Source: Chloroflexota bacterium (lineage in GTDB: Bacteria; Chloroflexota; Anaerolineae; Anaerolineales; Anaerolineaceae). Taken from it: a stretch of 46,523 bases of DNA. Shown here in pieces: positions 16,562-23,935 of the stretch. The stretch spans positions 1 to 46,523 of the forward strand of contig JAJUJY010000013.1 in assembly GCA_029265085.1 (NCBI GenBank). Reading direction: 5' to 3'. The notes beneath the pieces are model-generated. The model was given only the letters and a program-made list of their open reading frames with translations, had not been told where the DNA came from and ran no database searches. Position numbers and translations under genes: made by a program. Numbering within the stretch: the first letter of the stretch is position 1; the number at the start of each line of letters is the position of its first letter.

Positions 16562-18361
16562 TTAGATCCCTGCCTCTACGTCCGCTTTAGCGCGTTCGAT
16601 GAATGCTTCCACTGGCATTGGGCCAGGGTTTTCTCCGCTGCGCAGGCGTAAGGCAACCGCGCCCTGTTCCATTTCTTTATCGCCCACCACCAGCATGTAC
16701 GGAATTTTCTGGTTTTGAGCGTCGCGGATCTTCGCATTCATTCGTTCCGGTCGTTCATCCACTTCAACGCGCAGACCTTCAGCCTGAAGCTTCTCGGCGA
16801 CATGATGAGCATACTCCAGGTGGCGGTCAGCAATTGGGATCAACACAGCCTGGACCGGGGAGAGCCAGACCGGGAAGGCTCCGGCAAAGTGCTCGATCAA
16901 AACACCCAGGAATCGTTCTGTCGTACCGGTGACAGCGCGGTGCAGCACAACCGGCGTGTGTTCTTGCCCGTCTTCACCAATGTAGGTGCAGCCCAGGCGA
17001 GAAGGCTGGATAAAGTCCACCTGGATGGTGGATAGCTGCCATTCGCGCCCTAAGACGTCATTGGCCATAAAATCGGCTTTTGGACCGTAGAAGGCTGCTT
17101 CACCGGTGGCTTCAAAGTATTCGATGTTGTTTGCATCCAGTGCAGACCGCAGCGCAGATTCAGCTTTCGTCCATTTTTCGTCGTCTTGCACATACTTGCC
17201 GCCTTCACCGCGCAGCGAGAGACGCACGCGGTAGTCCGTAAAGCGGTAACGGCTGAGGACTTCTTTGATGATCTTCAAATCGAGGGAGAATTCTTCCTCA
17301 ATCTGTTCGGGCGTACAGAACGTATGGCAGTCGTCTTGCGTCAGTGAGCGTACCCGCGTCAGACCGGTTAATTCACCCGTTTTTTCGTAACGGTACAGTG
17401 TGGCAAATTCAGCGAACCGCATGGGCATCTCGCGGTAGGAGTGGCGACCCATTTCACGGAAGAGCGTCATGTGGCTGGGGCAGTTCATTGGCTTCAGGCG
17501 GAAGGAGACGTTCTCATCCACCATCGGCGGGAACATCGAGTCTTTGTAATTTTCATAGTGACCAGAGCGTTTGTACAGGTCTTCTTTTACCAGATGCCCC
17601 GTCCAGACGTGTTGGAAGCCGTTGCGGCTCTGTACATCGCGCACATAGCTTTCCATTAGATGGCGCAGCATTTCCCCTTTCGGCGTAAACAGCGGCAGAC
17701 CGGGACCAACATCCTCAGAGAAGTAGAACAGGCCGAGTTCCTTGCCCAGTTTGCGGTGATCGCGTTTGCGCGCTTCTTCCAACCGCCATAAGTACTCTTC
17801 CAATTCTTTGGGAGATTCCCAGGCCGTGCCATAGACGCGCTGCAGCATGGGGCGTTTCTCATCTCCGCGCCAATATGCGCCTGCGATGCTCATTAATTTG
17901 ATCGCATCGGGGTTGATCTGCCCGGTATTTTCAACGTGCGGACCGCGGCAAAGATCCGTGAACGTATCGTGAATGTAGAGAGAAATCTCTGGTTTTTCCG
18001 TGATCGGATTCCCATCTTCATCCAAACCACCGGATTCCAATCCGTCGATCAATTCGAGCTTGAACGGCTGGTCGTGGAAGACATTTCTCGCTTCATCAGC
18101 AGAGATCACTTTCTTTACAAAAGGATGTTTTCCTTTGATGATCTCGCGCATGCGTTTCTGGATATCATCCAGATCTTCCGGAGTTAACGAACGGGGCAGT
18201 TCAAAATCGTAATAAAAACCCTCGTCAATAGCTGGACCGATGGCTACTTTACCGCCAGGAAATTTCTCCAGAACGGCCTGTGCCATAACGTGCGCCGCAG
18301 AGTGGCGAACGCGGTAAAGATTTGAGTCGTGGTAGTCTTCCTTTGATTTAATTTCTGGCAT
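16562..18361 (-). CDS. thrS: threonine--tRNA ligase lacking the TGS domain
   Basis: The class II synthetase has 599 residues from the ATG at 18361, set by a GGAGGT site four bases upstream; upstream in-frame codons lie in the leader. The editing domain opens with RHSAAHVMAQAV (HxxxH) and continues to DLCRGPHV. The catalytic core has MNCPSHM (zinc Cys), motif 2 around YRYEKTGELTGLTRVR, DDCHTFC, and motif 3 in HRAVTGTTERFLGVLIEHF. The anticodon-binding domain forms the C-terminus. The N-terminal TGS domain of the E. coli enzyme (642 residues) is missing, as in some other bacterial ThrRS. Expression is controlled by the T-box leader. Confidence 0.96.
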   Translation of the reverse strand: MPEIKSKEDYHDSNLYRVRHSAAHVMAQAVLEKFPGGKVAIGPAIDEGFYYDFELPRSLTPEDLDDIQKRMREIIKGKHPFVKKVISADEARNVFHDQPFKLELIDGLESGGLDEDGNPITEKPEISLYIHDTFTDLCRGPHVENTGQINPDAIKLMSIAGAYWRGDEKRPMLQRVYGTAWESPKELEEYLWRLEEARKRDHRKLGKELGLFYFSEDVGPGLPLFTPKGEMLRHLMESYVRDVQSRNGFQHVWTGHLVKEDLYKRSGHYENYKDSMFPPMVDENVSFRLKPMNCPSHMTLFREMGRHSYREMPMRFAEFATLYRYEKTGELTGLTRVRSLTQDDCHTFCTPEQIEEEFSLDLKIIKEVLSRYRFTDYRVRLSLRGEGGKYVQDDEKWTKAESALRSALDANNIEYFEATGEAAFYGPKADFMANDVLGREWQLSTIQVDFIQPSRLGCTYIGEDGQEHTPVVLHRAVTGTTERFLGVLIEHFAGAFPVWLSPVQAVLIPIADRHLEYAHHVAEKLQAEGLRVEVDERPERMNAKIRDAQNQKIPYMLVVGDKEMEQGAVALRLRSGENPGPMPVEAFIERAKADVEAGI

Positions 18362-18381
18362 TTTTACCTCCATACAAGCAT

Positions 18382-18651
18382 AAATTGGCTGAATATAACA
18401 AAAAACCGCTTCCCCAAACTGGGGCAAGCGGTGCGGCTCGCGGTTCCACCCAGATTAACCAAATTGCATTGGTCATCTCATTTCCGCTGGTAACGGGGCG
18501 TTCCGTGTTCCATACTTGGGGCTGGCCTTTTCTGGTTCCCGCTCGCAGGTGGTTTTCTTTGAAGTGCTTCTGGTGGAGACTTTCACCCGGTGGTCTCCGT
18601 TCTCTGGCAGGGCGGCTTCAATTACTCTTCCTGGTCAAAGCGTTTTGGTAT
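18382..18651 (-). promoter_or_regulatory. T-box riboswitch leader of thrS
   Basis: Reading the minus strand, the leader carries the conserved T-box TGGGTGGAACCGCG (18452 to 18439). The intrinsic terminator ACCGCTTGCCCC-loop-GGGGAAGCGGT plus T6 follows (18432 to 18400), 39 bases before the ATG. A stem I region upstream includes CAGAGAACGGAG and GCGGGAACC. Uncharged tRNA-Thr would stabilise the antiterminator and permit thrS transcription. The specifier is probably an ACC in AAAACCACCTGC (about 18555), but I could not fold stem I with certainty. Confidence 0.92.
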
Positions 18652-18657
18652 GTTGAG

Positions 18658-18686
18658 ATTATACTCAGTTTGGATGGGGAAATCAA
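18658..18686 (-). promoter_or_regulatory. thrS promoter
   Basis: Minus-strand TTGATT (18686-18681), 17-base spacer, TATAAT (18663-18658). The start near 18651 matches the start of the T-box leader. Confidence 0.85.
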
Positions 18687-18689
18687 GCC

Positions 18690-18720
18690 AAAAACAAAAA
18701 TCCCACCAGCTTTGGTGGGA
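18690..18720 (-). terminator. terminator of tRNA-Val
   Basis: Perfect stem TCCCACCA/TGGTGGGA on the minus strand, just after the tRNA CCA end, followed by TTTTTGTTTTT. It separates the tRNA from the thrS promoter. Confidence 0.88.
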
Positions 18721-18723
18721 TTG

Positions 18724-18800
18724 TGGTGGGCGGTATAGGACTCGAACCTACGACCTCTGCGATGTCAACGCAACGCTCTAACCAACTGAGCTAACCGCCC
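18724..18800 (-). tRNA. tRNA-Val (GAC anticodon), CCA encoded
   Basis: The minus strand gives acceptor GGGCGGT / ACCGCCC, D arm GCTCAGTTGGTTAGAGC, anticodon stem TTGCG/CGCAG with loop TTGACAT (anticodon GAC), T arm GTAGGTTCGAGTCCTAT, discriminator A, and a genomically encoded CCA. Confidence 0.96.
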
Positions 18801-18813
18801 GTGAAGTTCCAGT

Positions 18814-18842
18814 ATTATACACGGGGCACCCCGATTTTGCAA
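18814..18842 (-). promoter_or_regulatory. tRNA-Val promoter
   Basis: Minus-strand TTGCAA (18842-18837), 17-base spacer, TATAAT (18819-18814), about 14 bases before the mature 5' end. Between this and the tRNA-Ser promoter (18843-18948) I see only two small hairpins (around 18859-18885 and 18913-18932) and no gene. Confidence 0.8.
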
Positions 18843-18948
18843 GACTTTTGACGGGTATCGAAGGGAGGATTTTTTATCCCCTTCGCGGCAGAATTGGAAT
18901 TAGGAATGATAAGGCAAAGTTGGTCTTTGCCAAAATTTACCCAAACCT

Positions 18949-18976
18949 TTGCATTCCGGGGAGGTGCTGGTATAAT
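18949..18976 (+). promoter_or_regulatory. tRNA-Ser promoter
   Basis: TTGCAT (18949), 16-base spacer, extended -10 TGGTATAAT (18968-18976). The predicted start is about 30 bases upstream of the tRNA. Confidence 0.8.
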
Positions 18977-19013
18977 AACCGACGCCCGGCGCATAGATTG
19001 TTCGCCGGTTTTT

Positions 19014-19105
<92 letters not shown>

Positions 19106-19108
19106 AAT

Positions 19109-19131
19109 GCCCGGCATGACCGGGCTTTTTT
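19109..19131 (+). terminator. terminator of tRNA-Ser
   Basis: GCCCGG-CATGA-CCGGGC followed by six T. It lies between the tRNA and the SET gene, so the SET gene needs read-through or its own start. Confidence 0.85.
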
Positions 19132-19158
19132 CTTATCCTTTTCAAAAAGGCAGGCAAT

Positions 19159-19674
19159 ATGTCCCCAACCTCAATTTATTCTTTTACCTCAGCGAAGTTG
19201 GAAGCTCGCCTGGTGCCGGAAAAAGGCGGCCATGGGTTGTTCGCTGTGGAACCCATTTCAGAGGGAGAATTGTTGGTCGTGTGGGGGGGAGAAATCCGCA
19301 CCGCGGATCAGCTGGCAGAGATTAATGGCGGCTCGAATGTTTATGGAGTGCAGGTGGAAGAAGATATCTACCTCTGGTCTATTGAAGAGGGTGATCCGGC
19401 AGATTATGTTAACCATTCCTGCAACCCAAACGGATGGTTGTCCGGCCAAATCAGTTTGATTGCCCGCCGCCCAATTGCGGTTGGAGAAGAAGTTAGCTAC
19501 GATTATGCCATGACAGATGCCAGTGATTTTGATTCGTTTGAGTGCCATTGCGGTGATCCGCTCTGCCGGGGGAATGTAACGGGCCAGGATTGGATGCGGC
19601 TGGAATTGCAGGAGCGATATGCGGGACACTTTTCGCCATATATTCAACGCAGGATCGATGCACTGAAAAAGTAA
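19159..19674 (+). CDS. SET-domain protein (putative lysine methyltransferase)
   Basis: The 171-residue protein has a compact SET fold. The N-terminal strand is GGHGLFAVEPISEGELL, the core motif is N85-H86-S87-C88-N89-P90-N91, the catalytic-type tyrosine lies in Y114-D115-Y116, and the post-SET cysteines are C129, C131 and C136 (ECHCGDPLCRG). These are the S-adenosylmethionine-binding and zinc-cluster residues of SET methyltransferases, so it is probably active. In bacteria the substrates are mostly unknown. AAGGCAGG precedes the ATG. It is a single gene between tRNA-Ser and the TetR gene, with its own terminator. Confidence 0.88.
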   Translation: MSPTSIYSFTSAKLEARLVPEKGGHGLFAVEPISEGELLVVWGGEIRTADQLAEINGGSNVYGVQVEEDIYLWSIEEGDPADYVNHSCNPNGWLSGQISLIARRPIAVGEEVSYDYAMTDASDFDSFECHCGDPLCRGNVTGQDWMRLELQERYAGHFSPYIQRRIDALKK

Positions 19675-19703
19675 TATTTTGAGGATTCAACGAACGATAA
19701 TCC

Positions 19704-19745
19704 AGAGCGTTTTTACCAGAATAGCTGGTTTGACGCTCTTTTTTT
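19704..19745 (+). terminator. terminator after the SET gene
   Basis: AGAGCGT / ACGCTCT outer stem with inner ACCAG/CTGGT pairing, followed by a run of seven or more T. Confidence 0.85.
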
Positions 19746-19755
19746 ACGAACTCCC

Positions 19756-19783
19756 TTGGCAAAATCTTAAATCGGTGTATAAT
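19756..19783 (+). promoter_or_regulatory. promoter of the TetR-ABC operon
   Basis: TTGGCA (19756), 16-base spacer, TATAAT (19778-19783). The -10 overlaps the left edge of the palindrome at 19782. Confidence 0.82.
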
Positions 19784-19818
19784 CTCTGTGACCAAAAAAG
19801 TAATTTGGTCACAGAGAT
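19782..19818. promoter_or_regulatory. perfect 15-base palindrome, likely TetR operator
   Basis: ATCTCTGTGACCAAA (19782-19796) and its exact complement TTTGGTCACAGAGAT (19804-19818) are separated by 7 bases. It covers the predicted transcription start and ends 16 bases before the TetR start codon. This is the usual place for an autorepressor operator. It could also form an RNA hairpin at the 5' end. The link to this TetR protein is inference. Confidence 0.8.
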
Positions 19819-19834
19819 ACGTGGTGGTGATTTC

Positions 19835-20446
19835 ATGCCAAAAGGCTTTACAGAACGCGAAAAAGAATTGATCCGCGAAGCACTGCTGGAAAAAGGCCGT
19901 GAGATCTTTGAGCGTTATGGTCTAAAAAAGACCAATATCGAAGATTTAACCCAGGCGGTTGGAATTTCCAAAGGCGCTTTTTATCTCTTCTATGAATCCA
20001 AAGAAGCTTTGTTTATGGATATCCTGGAAGGGTTTGAGCGGGATTTTCGGGGAAAAATATTCGATGCAGTATACGAATCGAATCTATCTTCGCGAGAAAA
20101 ACTGACTCGTGTTTTGCGAGAAGCCTTAATGATGTGGGATTCTTACCCGCTGCTGCGCAGTTTTTCTCGAGAGGAATATGATTTCTTGCAACGTAAGCTG
20201 CCGCAAGAACGGGTCGAGGAACATTTGCGAATGGATAATTCTTTCGTTGAGAACTTCATTTCCAAATGGAACCAGAATGGGCAGCTCATTCCGCACGATC
20301 CGGTTGTTGTGGCAGGTCTCATGAAAGCGTTGTTTTTTGTCAGCCTGCATAAAGAGGATTTTGGTTCTGATGCATACCCTGGAACGATGGAATTGTTAAT
20401 CCAGATTGTGGTGAACTATCTAATCCCAGGCGAAACTGACTCATAA
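19835..20446 (+). CDS. TetR/AcrR-family transcriptional regulator
   Basis: The 203-residue protein starts at the ATG at 19835 (GGTGGTGA upstream); longer in-frame starts lie inside the palindrome and promoter. The N-terminal helix-turn-helix is typical (TNIEDLTQAVGISKGAFYLFYESKEALF, about residues 30-56; quoted in part as GISKGAFYLFYESKEAL). The C-terminal half is a helical ligand-binding domain. It probably represses its own operon and the downstream ABC exporter until an unknown compound binds. The gap to the ATPase gene is 81 bases. Confidence 0.9.
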   Translation: MPKGFTEREKELIREALLEKGREIFERYGLKKTNIEDLTQAVGISKGAFYLFYESKEALFMDILEGFERDFRGKIFDAVYESNLSSREKLTRVLREALMMWDSYPLLRSFSREEYDFLQRKLPQERVEEHLRMDNSFVENFISKWNQNGQLIPHDPVVVAGLMKALFFVSLHKEDFGSDAYPGTMELLIQIVVNYLIPGETDS

Positions 20447-20527
20447 TAAACAGTTGAAAAATGTTTTGAATTCACACCGCATCAAAATGCGCGTGTTTTG
20501 TTCTCGTTGTAATTCGAGGGAATTAAC

Positions 20528-21382
20528 ATGATTGCCGTAAATAATTTGTCTTACACCTATCCCAAAACAAGCAAACCCGCTGTGACTGGTTTGAGCTTTG
20601 AAATCCAGCCAGGTGAGATTTTTGGTTTTCTGGGACCCAGCGGAGCGGGAAAATCCACTACGCAAAAAATACTTATTGGCTTGTATAAAGATTACCAAGG
20701 TAAGGTTGCTGTCTTTGACCGCGACCTGTCCCGCTGGTCCGCAGATTATTATGAGCGTATTGGGGTTTCCTTTGAACTCCCCAATCATTTCTTGAAATTA
20801 ACTGCCCTGGAGAATTTGAAATACTTTGGCGCTTTATACAACAGAAAAAAATGTGATCCACAAGCTCTTTTAGAGATGGTTGGGTTAGGCGAAGACGGTA
20901 ATTTATTGGTTTCGCAATATTCGAAAGGAATGAAAGGCCGTTTGAATGTTGCTCGTGCTTTGTTGAACGATCCGGAATTACTTTTTTTGGATGAGCCGAC
21001 TTCCGGGCTGGACCCGGTCAATGCGCGCATGATTAAAGAGTTAATCCGTTCACAAAAAGAAGCTGGGAAGACCGTATTTTTAACCACGCATAACATGACC
21101 GTAGCCGAGGAATTATGCGACCGGGTTGCGTTTATTCTGGATGGCAGGATCGCTCTGATTGATACACCGCGCGAGTTAAAACTACGCTATGGTGAGCGAA
21201 AGGTGCGCGTTGAATACGGATTAAACAGCCATACGGAAGCGCGTGAGTTTCCATTGGAAGCTCTAGGGAGTAATGAACAGTTTTTTGATCTATTACGCCA
21301 ATATCCAATTGAGACGATCCATACCCAGGAAGCTTCTCTGGAGGATATCTTCATCCGTGTCACTGGAAGGAGCCTGTCATGA
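20528..21382 (+). CDS. ABC transporter ATP-binding protein
   Basis: The 284-residue nucleotide-binding subunit has Walker A GPSGAGKST (36-44), a degenerate signature YSKGMKGRLNVARALL, Walker B LLFLDEPTSGLDP, and the H-loop TTHNM. The C-terminal extra domain of about 70 residues is typical of drug and lipid exporters of the ABC-2 class. It overlaps the next gene by 4 bases (ATGA). With the two permeases and the TetR gene it resembles known multidrug/fluoroquinolone-type export operons, but the substrate is not readable from sequence. Confidence 0.92.
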   Translation: MIAVNNLSYTYPKTSKPAVTGLSFEIQPGEIFGFLGPSGAGKSTTQKILIGLYKDYQGKVAVFDRDLSRWSADYYERIGVSFELPNHFLKLTALENLKYFGALYNRKKCDPQALLEMVGLGEDGNLLVSQYSKGMKGRLNVARALLNDPELLFLDEPTSGLDPVNARMIKELIRSQKEAGKTVFLTTHNMTVAEELCDRVAFILDGRIALIDTPRELKLRYGERKVRVEYGLNSHTEAREFPLEALGSNEQFFDLLRQYPIETIHTQEASLEDIFIRVTGRSLS

Positions 21383-22083
21383 AAAGATTGGCCAGTGCTT
21401 TACAGTGGGATGTGGTTTTGCAGTTTCGAAGCGGATTTTATTATGCCACAGTGTTTGTCGTGGTCTTATTCGCTTTCGTTTTTACCCAAATTCCGAACCT
21501 GGATACGCAGTTGGTTATGCCAATGGTGTTGTTAGGCAGCCTGATGATGAATAACTTTTATTTCATTGGTGGAATTCTGATGCTGGAAAAGGATCAAGGC
21601 AGCCTGGAGGCTGTGGTAATTACACCTTTGCGCAGCCGCGAGTATATTCTTTCCAAGCTCATCAGCTTGTTGCTGCTTTCAGTCATTGAAACTTTGCTTT
21701 TGACCTTGTTGATTCATGGAACGGATTTTAACATGCTCTTATTGCTGCCTGGATTATCCGCGACTTCAATTTTGTTTGCGTTGGCTGGATTTCTGGCGGC
21801 GGTTCGTTACGATTCGGTAAATGAATATTTGCTGCCAACAATTCCAATGATTATGTTGCTCATTCTGCCTGTCATTGATTTATATGGCTTTTGGCAAACT
21901 CCAATATTTTATCTGCATCCCATGCGGGCGGCGATGGCATTAATTCAAGGAGGTTTTCAACCGATCTCAGCCGGAGAAATCGCTTATGGATTGATTTATT
22001 CGCTGTTATCAATCGGGATATTTGGTTGGTTAGCACAGAGATCATTCCAACGCTATGTGATTTTGGGGAAAGGGGTACGCTAA
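21379..22083 (+). CDS. ABC-2 type transporter permease 1
   Basis: The 234-residue protein has about six hydrophobic segments (for example YYATVFVVVLFAFVFTQI, LISLLLLSVIETLLLTLLI, ATSILFALAGFLAAV, PMIMLLILPVIDLYGFW). LMLEKDQGSLEAVVITPL is a motif common in ABC-2 permeases between the first helices. It resembles permeases annotated as fluoroquinolone exporters. It probably forms a heterodimer with the next gene product. Confidence 0.88.
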   Translation: MKRLASALQWDVVLQFRSGFYYATVFVVVLFAFVFTQIPNLDTQLVMPMVLLGSLMMNNFYFIGGILMLEKDQGSLEAVVITPLRSREYILSKLISLLLLSVIETLLLTLLIHGTDFNMLLLLPGLSATSILFALAGFLAAVRYDSVNEYLLPTIPMIMLLILPVIDLYGFWQTPIFYLHPMRAAMALIQGGFQPISAGEIAYGLIYSLLSIGIFGWLAQRSFQRYVILGKGVR

Positions 22084-22084
22084 G

Positions 22085-22819
22085 ATGGTCAATTTAAAGT
22101 CTGTGCTGTCGCTTGGCCCGGTTGACCTGTATAGTGTCCGGCGAGATCCGCTGCTGCGAATGATCTTAATTGTGCCCGTTATTTTGGTTGCGGCCATGCG
22201 TTTACTGATTCCGTTTTTAACGGATTGGCTGACAGCCCAGTTCCGATTCGATCTGCGCCCTTATTATATGTTAATTGCCAGTTTTATGGCGATTACGCTG
22301 CCTTTGTTATACGGTATGATCATCGGCTTTTTATTGCTGGATCAAAAAGACGATCGAACGTTATCAGCCTTGCAGGTCACACCGCTTTCACTGGATGGTT
22401 ATTTGGTATATCGAGTCTCGATGCCGGTGATCATTAGTTTTCTGGTGGTCATTATAGCATTACCGTTGATGGGATTGGTGCAGATGAGCCTGGGGAGCTT
22501 GCTATTGGTGGCCTTTGAATCGGCGTTGATGGCGCCAATGGTGGCTCTTTTACTGGCGAATATTGCAGAAAATAAAGTGCAAGGATTTGCCCTTTCTAAA
22601 GCAGAAGGGATATTCTTAATTCCACCTCTGGCAGCCTATTTTGTACAGGGAAACTGGCAGTGGTTATTCGGGTTGGTCCCAACATACTGGCCGGTGAAGT
22701 TGTTTTGGATGTTCGCTAATGGGGAACCTGGCATTTTGCCGGTATTCCTGATTGGATTGGTATACCAGGCAATCATTGTTTGGGTATTAATGCGCACAAT
22801 TCATAAAATGGCTATTTAA
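22085..22819 (+). CDS. ABC-2 type transporter permease 2
   Basis: The 244-residue protein has about six membrane segments and the related motif LLLDQKDDRTLSALQVTPL. It starts one base after the stop of permease 1, so the pair is translated together. The gene is last in the operon and is followed by a bidirectional terminator. Confidence 0.88.
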   Translation: MVNLKSVLSLGPVDLYSVRRDPLLRMILIVPVILVAAMRLLIPFLTDWLTAQFRFDLRPYYMLIASFMAITLPLLYGMIIGFLLLDQKDDRTLSALQVTPLSLDGYLVYRVSMPVIISFLVVIIALPLMGLVQMSLGSLLLVAFESALMAPMVALLLANIAENKVQGFALSKAEGIFLIPPLAAYFVQGNWQWLFGLVPTYWPVKLFWMFANGEPGILPVFLIGLVYQAIIVWVLMRTIHKMAI

Positions 22820-22823
22820 AACA

Positions 22824-22852
22824 AAAAGGGCGGCCGCAACTCCGCCCTTTTC
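22824..22852. terminator. terminator between the convergent ABC and ACIII operons
   Basis: AAAGGGCGG / CCGCCCTTT stem with A run on one side and T run on the other. It marks the 3' end of both operons, so no further act gene follows actE. Confidence 0.85.
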
Positions 22853-22870
22853 CGTACATTCAAGCCAATC

Positions 22871-23398
22871 TTATGGATTAGCTTGCGCCTGTAAGTAACG
22901 TACATAATTGACCACATCCCAGCGCATATCCGGGTCTGGGAAGTTTTCAATTAATGGCGGCATTTTCCCTTCAATGCCATTGGTTATGGTCAGGAATATT
23001 GCACCGTCACTGATCACGCGCGCATTGGCATCCGCTTTTATCAGGTTGGCAGGAGGAAATTTTACCAGGAAAACGGCGAAATTCCCGTCTCCTTTGCCGG
23101 TTGTGCCGTGGCAGAGTGCACAGGCGGTATCATAATAACCTTTTCCGCGCTGGATGGATTCTTCCGATGCGGCGATTGAGTTGGCCGGTGCGCCCAGTTC
23201 AGGAATATAGGCGGCACCTTGCACGGGAACTGACCGAGGAGGAAGCGGAAGAGGGCCTTCCATAGAACGGTAAGATGGTTGTATCTCCATAAAGCTGACC
23301 CAATTGATTTTGATTACGTCATAGGTGAAGAGCAGCCCAATTGCTAAAGGGCTGGCCAATACAACCAGGATAATGATCAGGCGTTTCATTACAGCCAT
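22871..23398 (-). CDS. actE: ACIII subunit ActE, monoheme cytochrome c
   Basis: The 175-residue product has an N-terminal membrane anchor (about residues 5-27), a Pro-rich stretch (PLPLPPRSVPVQG) typical of ActE, one heme site C93-x2-C-H97 (CALCHG), and a likely distal methionine in GKMPPLIENF. It probably carries electrons from ActA to a terminal oxidase. GGAGGA precedes the ATG, and it overlaps the actD stop. It is the last gene of the operon. Confidence 0.85.
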   Translation of the reverse strand: MAVMKRLIIILVVLASPLAIGLLFTYDVIKINWVSFMEIQPSYRSMEGPLPLPPRSVPVQGAAYIPELGAPANSIAASEESIQRGKGYYDTACALCHGTTGKGDGNFAVFLVKFPPANLIKADANARVISDGAIFLTITNGIEGKMPPLIENFPDPDMRWDVVNYVRYLQAQANP

Positions 23399-23925
23399 AG
23401 CTTTTCCTCCTCAACGTCATGCACCAATTCTGCGCCTAAGTCTGTTAAAGCCTGGTGAATTTTTTGATCCATTTCTGATGGACCGCTGAATAAAATGCCG
23501 ATGTTGCCATCACTGATTTTGGGATGATACCCTTTTGGTCCAAAGGAAGGAGATATCGTCTCCACGAAGACCCCAATGAACGTGCTGATTAGCAGCCCAA
23601 GCATGGTTAATTCAAATGAGACCACGATCGAGGTGGGGATTGTGGCTAATTCCATATTGCCCACCCGAATTGGATAGAGCAGCGGCGTACCAAAATTGAG
23701 CAGCAAGGAGGTGACGAACCCAACCAGTGCGCCAGCCAGGCCGACCCGGCCAATATTTGTCCAGCTCATCGGACGGCCTAAAATGCGCTCTGAAAAGGGG
23801 ATTCCGGAGATGACGGACATATCCTGGTCGGTGATGCCCAGGTCGCGCAGCCGGTGGATGGCTTCCACAGCATGTTCGACCTGCTCTTCTTTGAATAAAG
23901 CGAGATGAACCACATTGATTGACAT
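23389..23925 (-). CDS. actD: ACIII subunit ActD (DUF3341)
   Basis: The 178-residue protein has a soluble ferredoxin-like N-terminal part (VVHLALFKEEQVEHAVEAIH) followed by two membrane helices (VGLAGALVGFVTSLLLNFG; FELTMLGLLISTFIGVFVET). The C-terminal part is soluble, including HPKISDGNIGILFSGP. This is the DUF3341 layout of ActD. It has no cofactor motif. It lies 10 bases after actC. Confidence 0.88.
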   Translation of the reverse strand: MSINVVHLALFKEEQVEHAVEAIHRLRDLGITDQDMSVISGIPFSERILGRPMSWTNIGRVGLAGALVGFVTSLLLNFGTPLLYPIRVGNMELATIPTSIVVSFELTMLGLLISTFIGVFVETISPSFGPKGYHPKISDGNIGILFSGPSEMDQKIHQALTDLGAELVHDVEEEKLWL

Positions 23926-23935
23926 CGGCTGCTCC

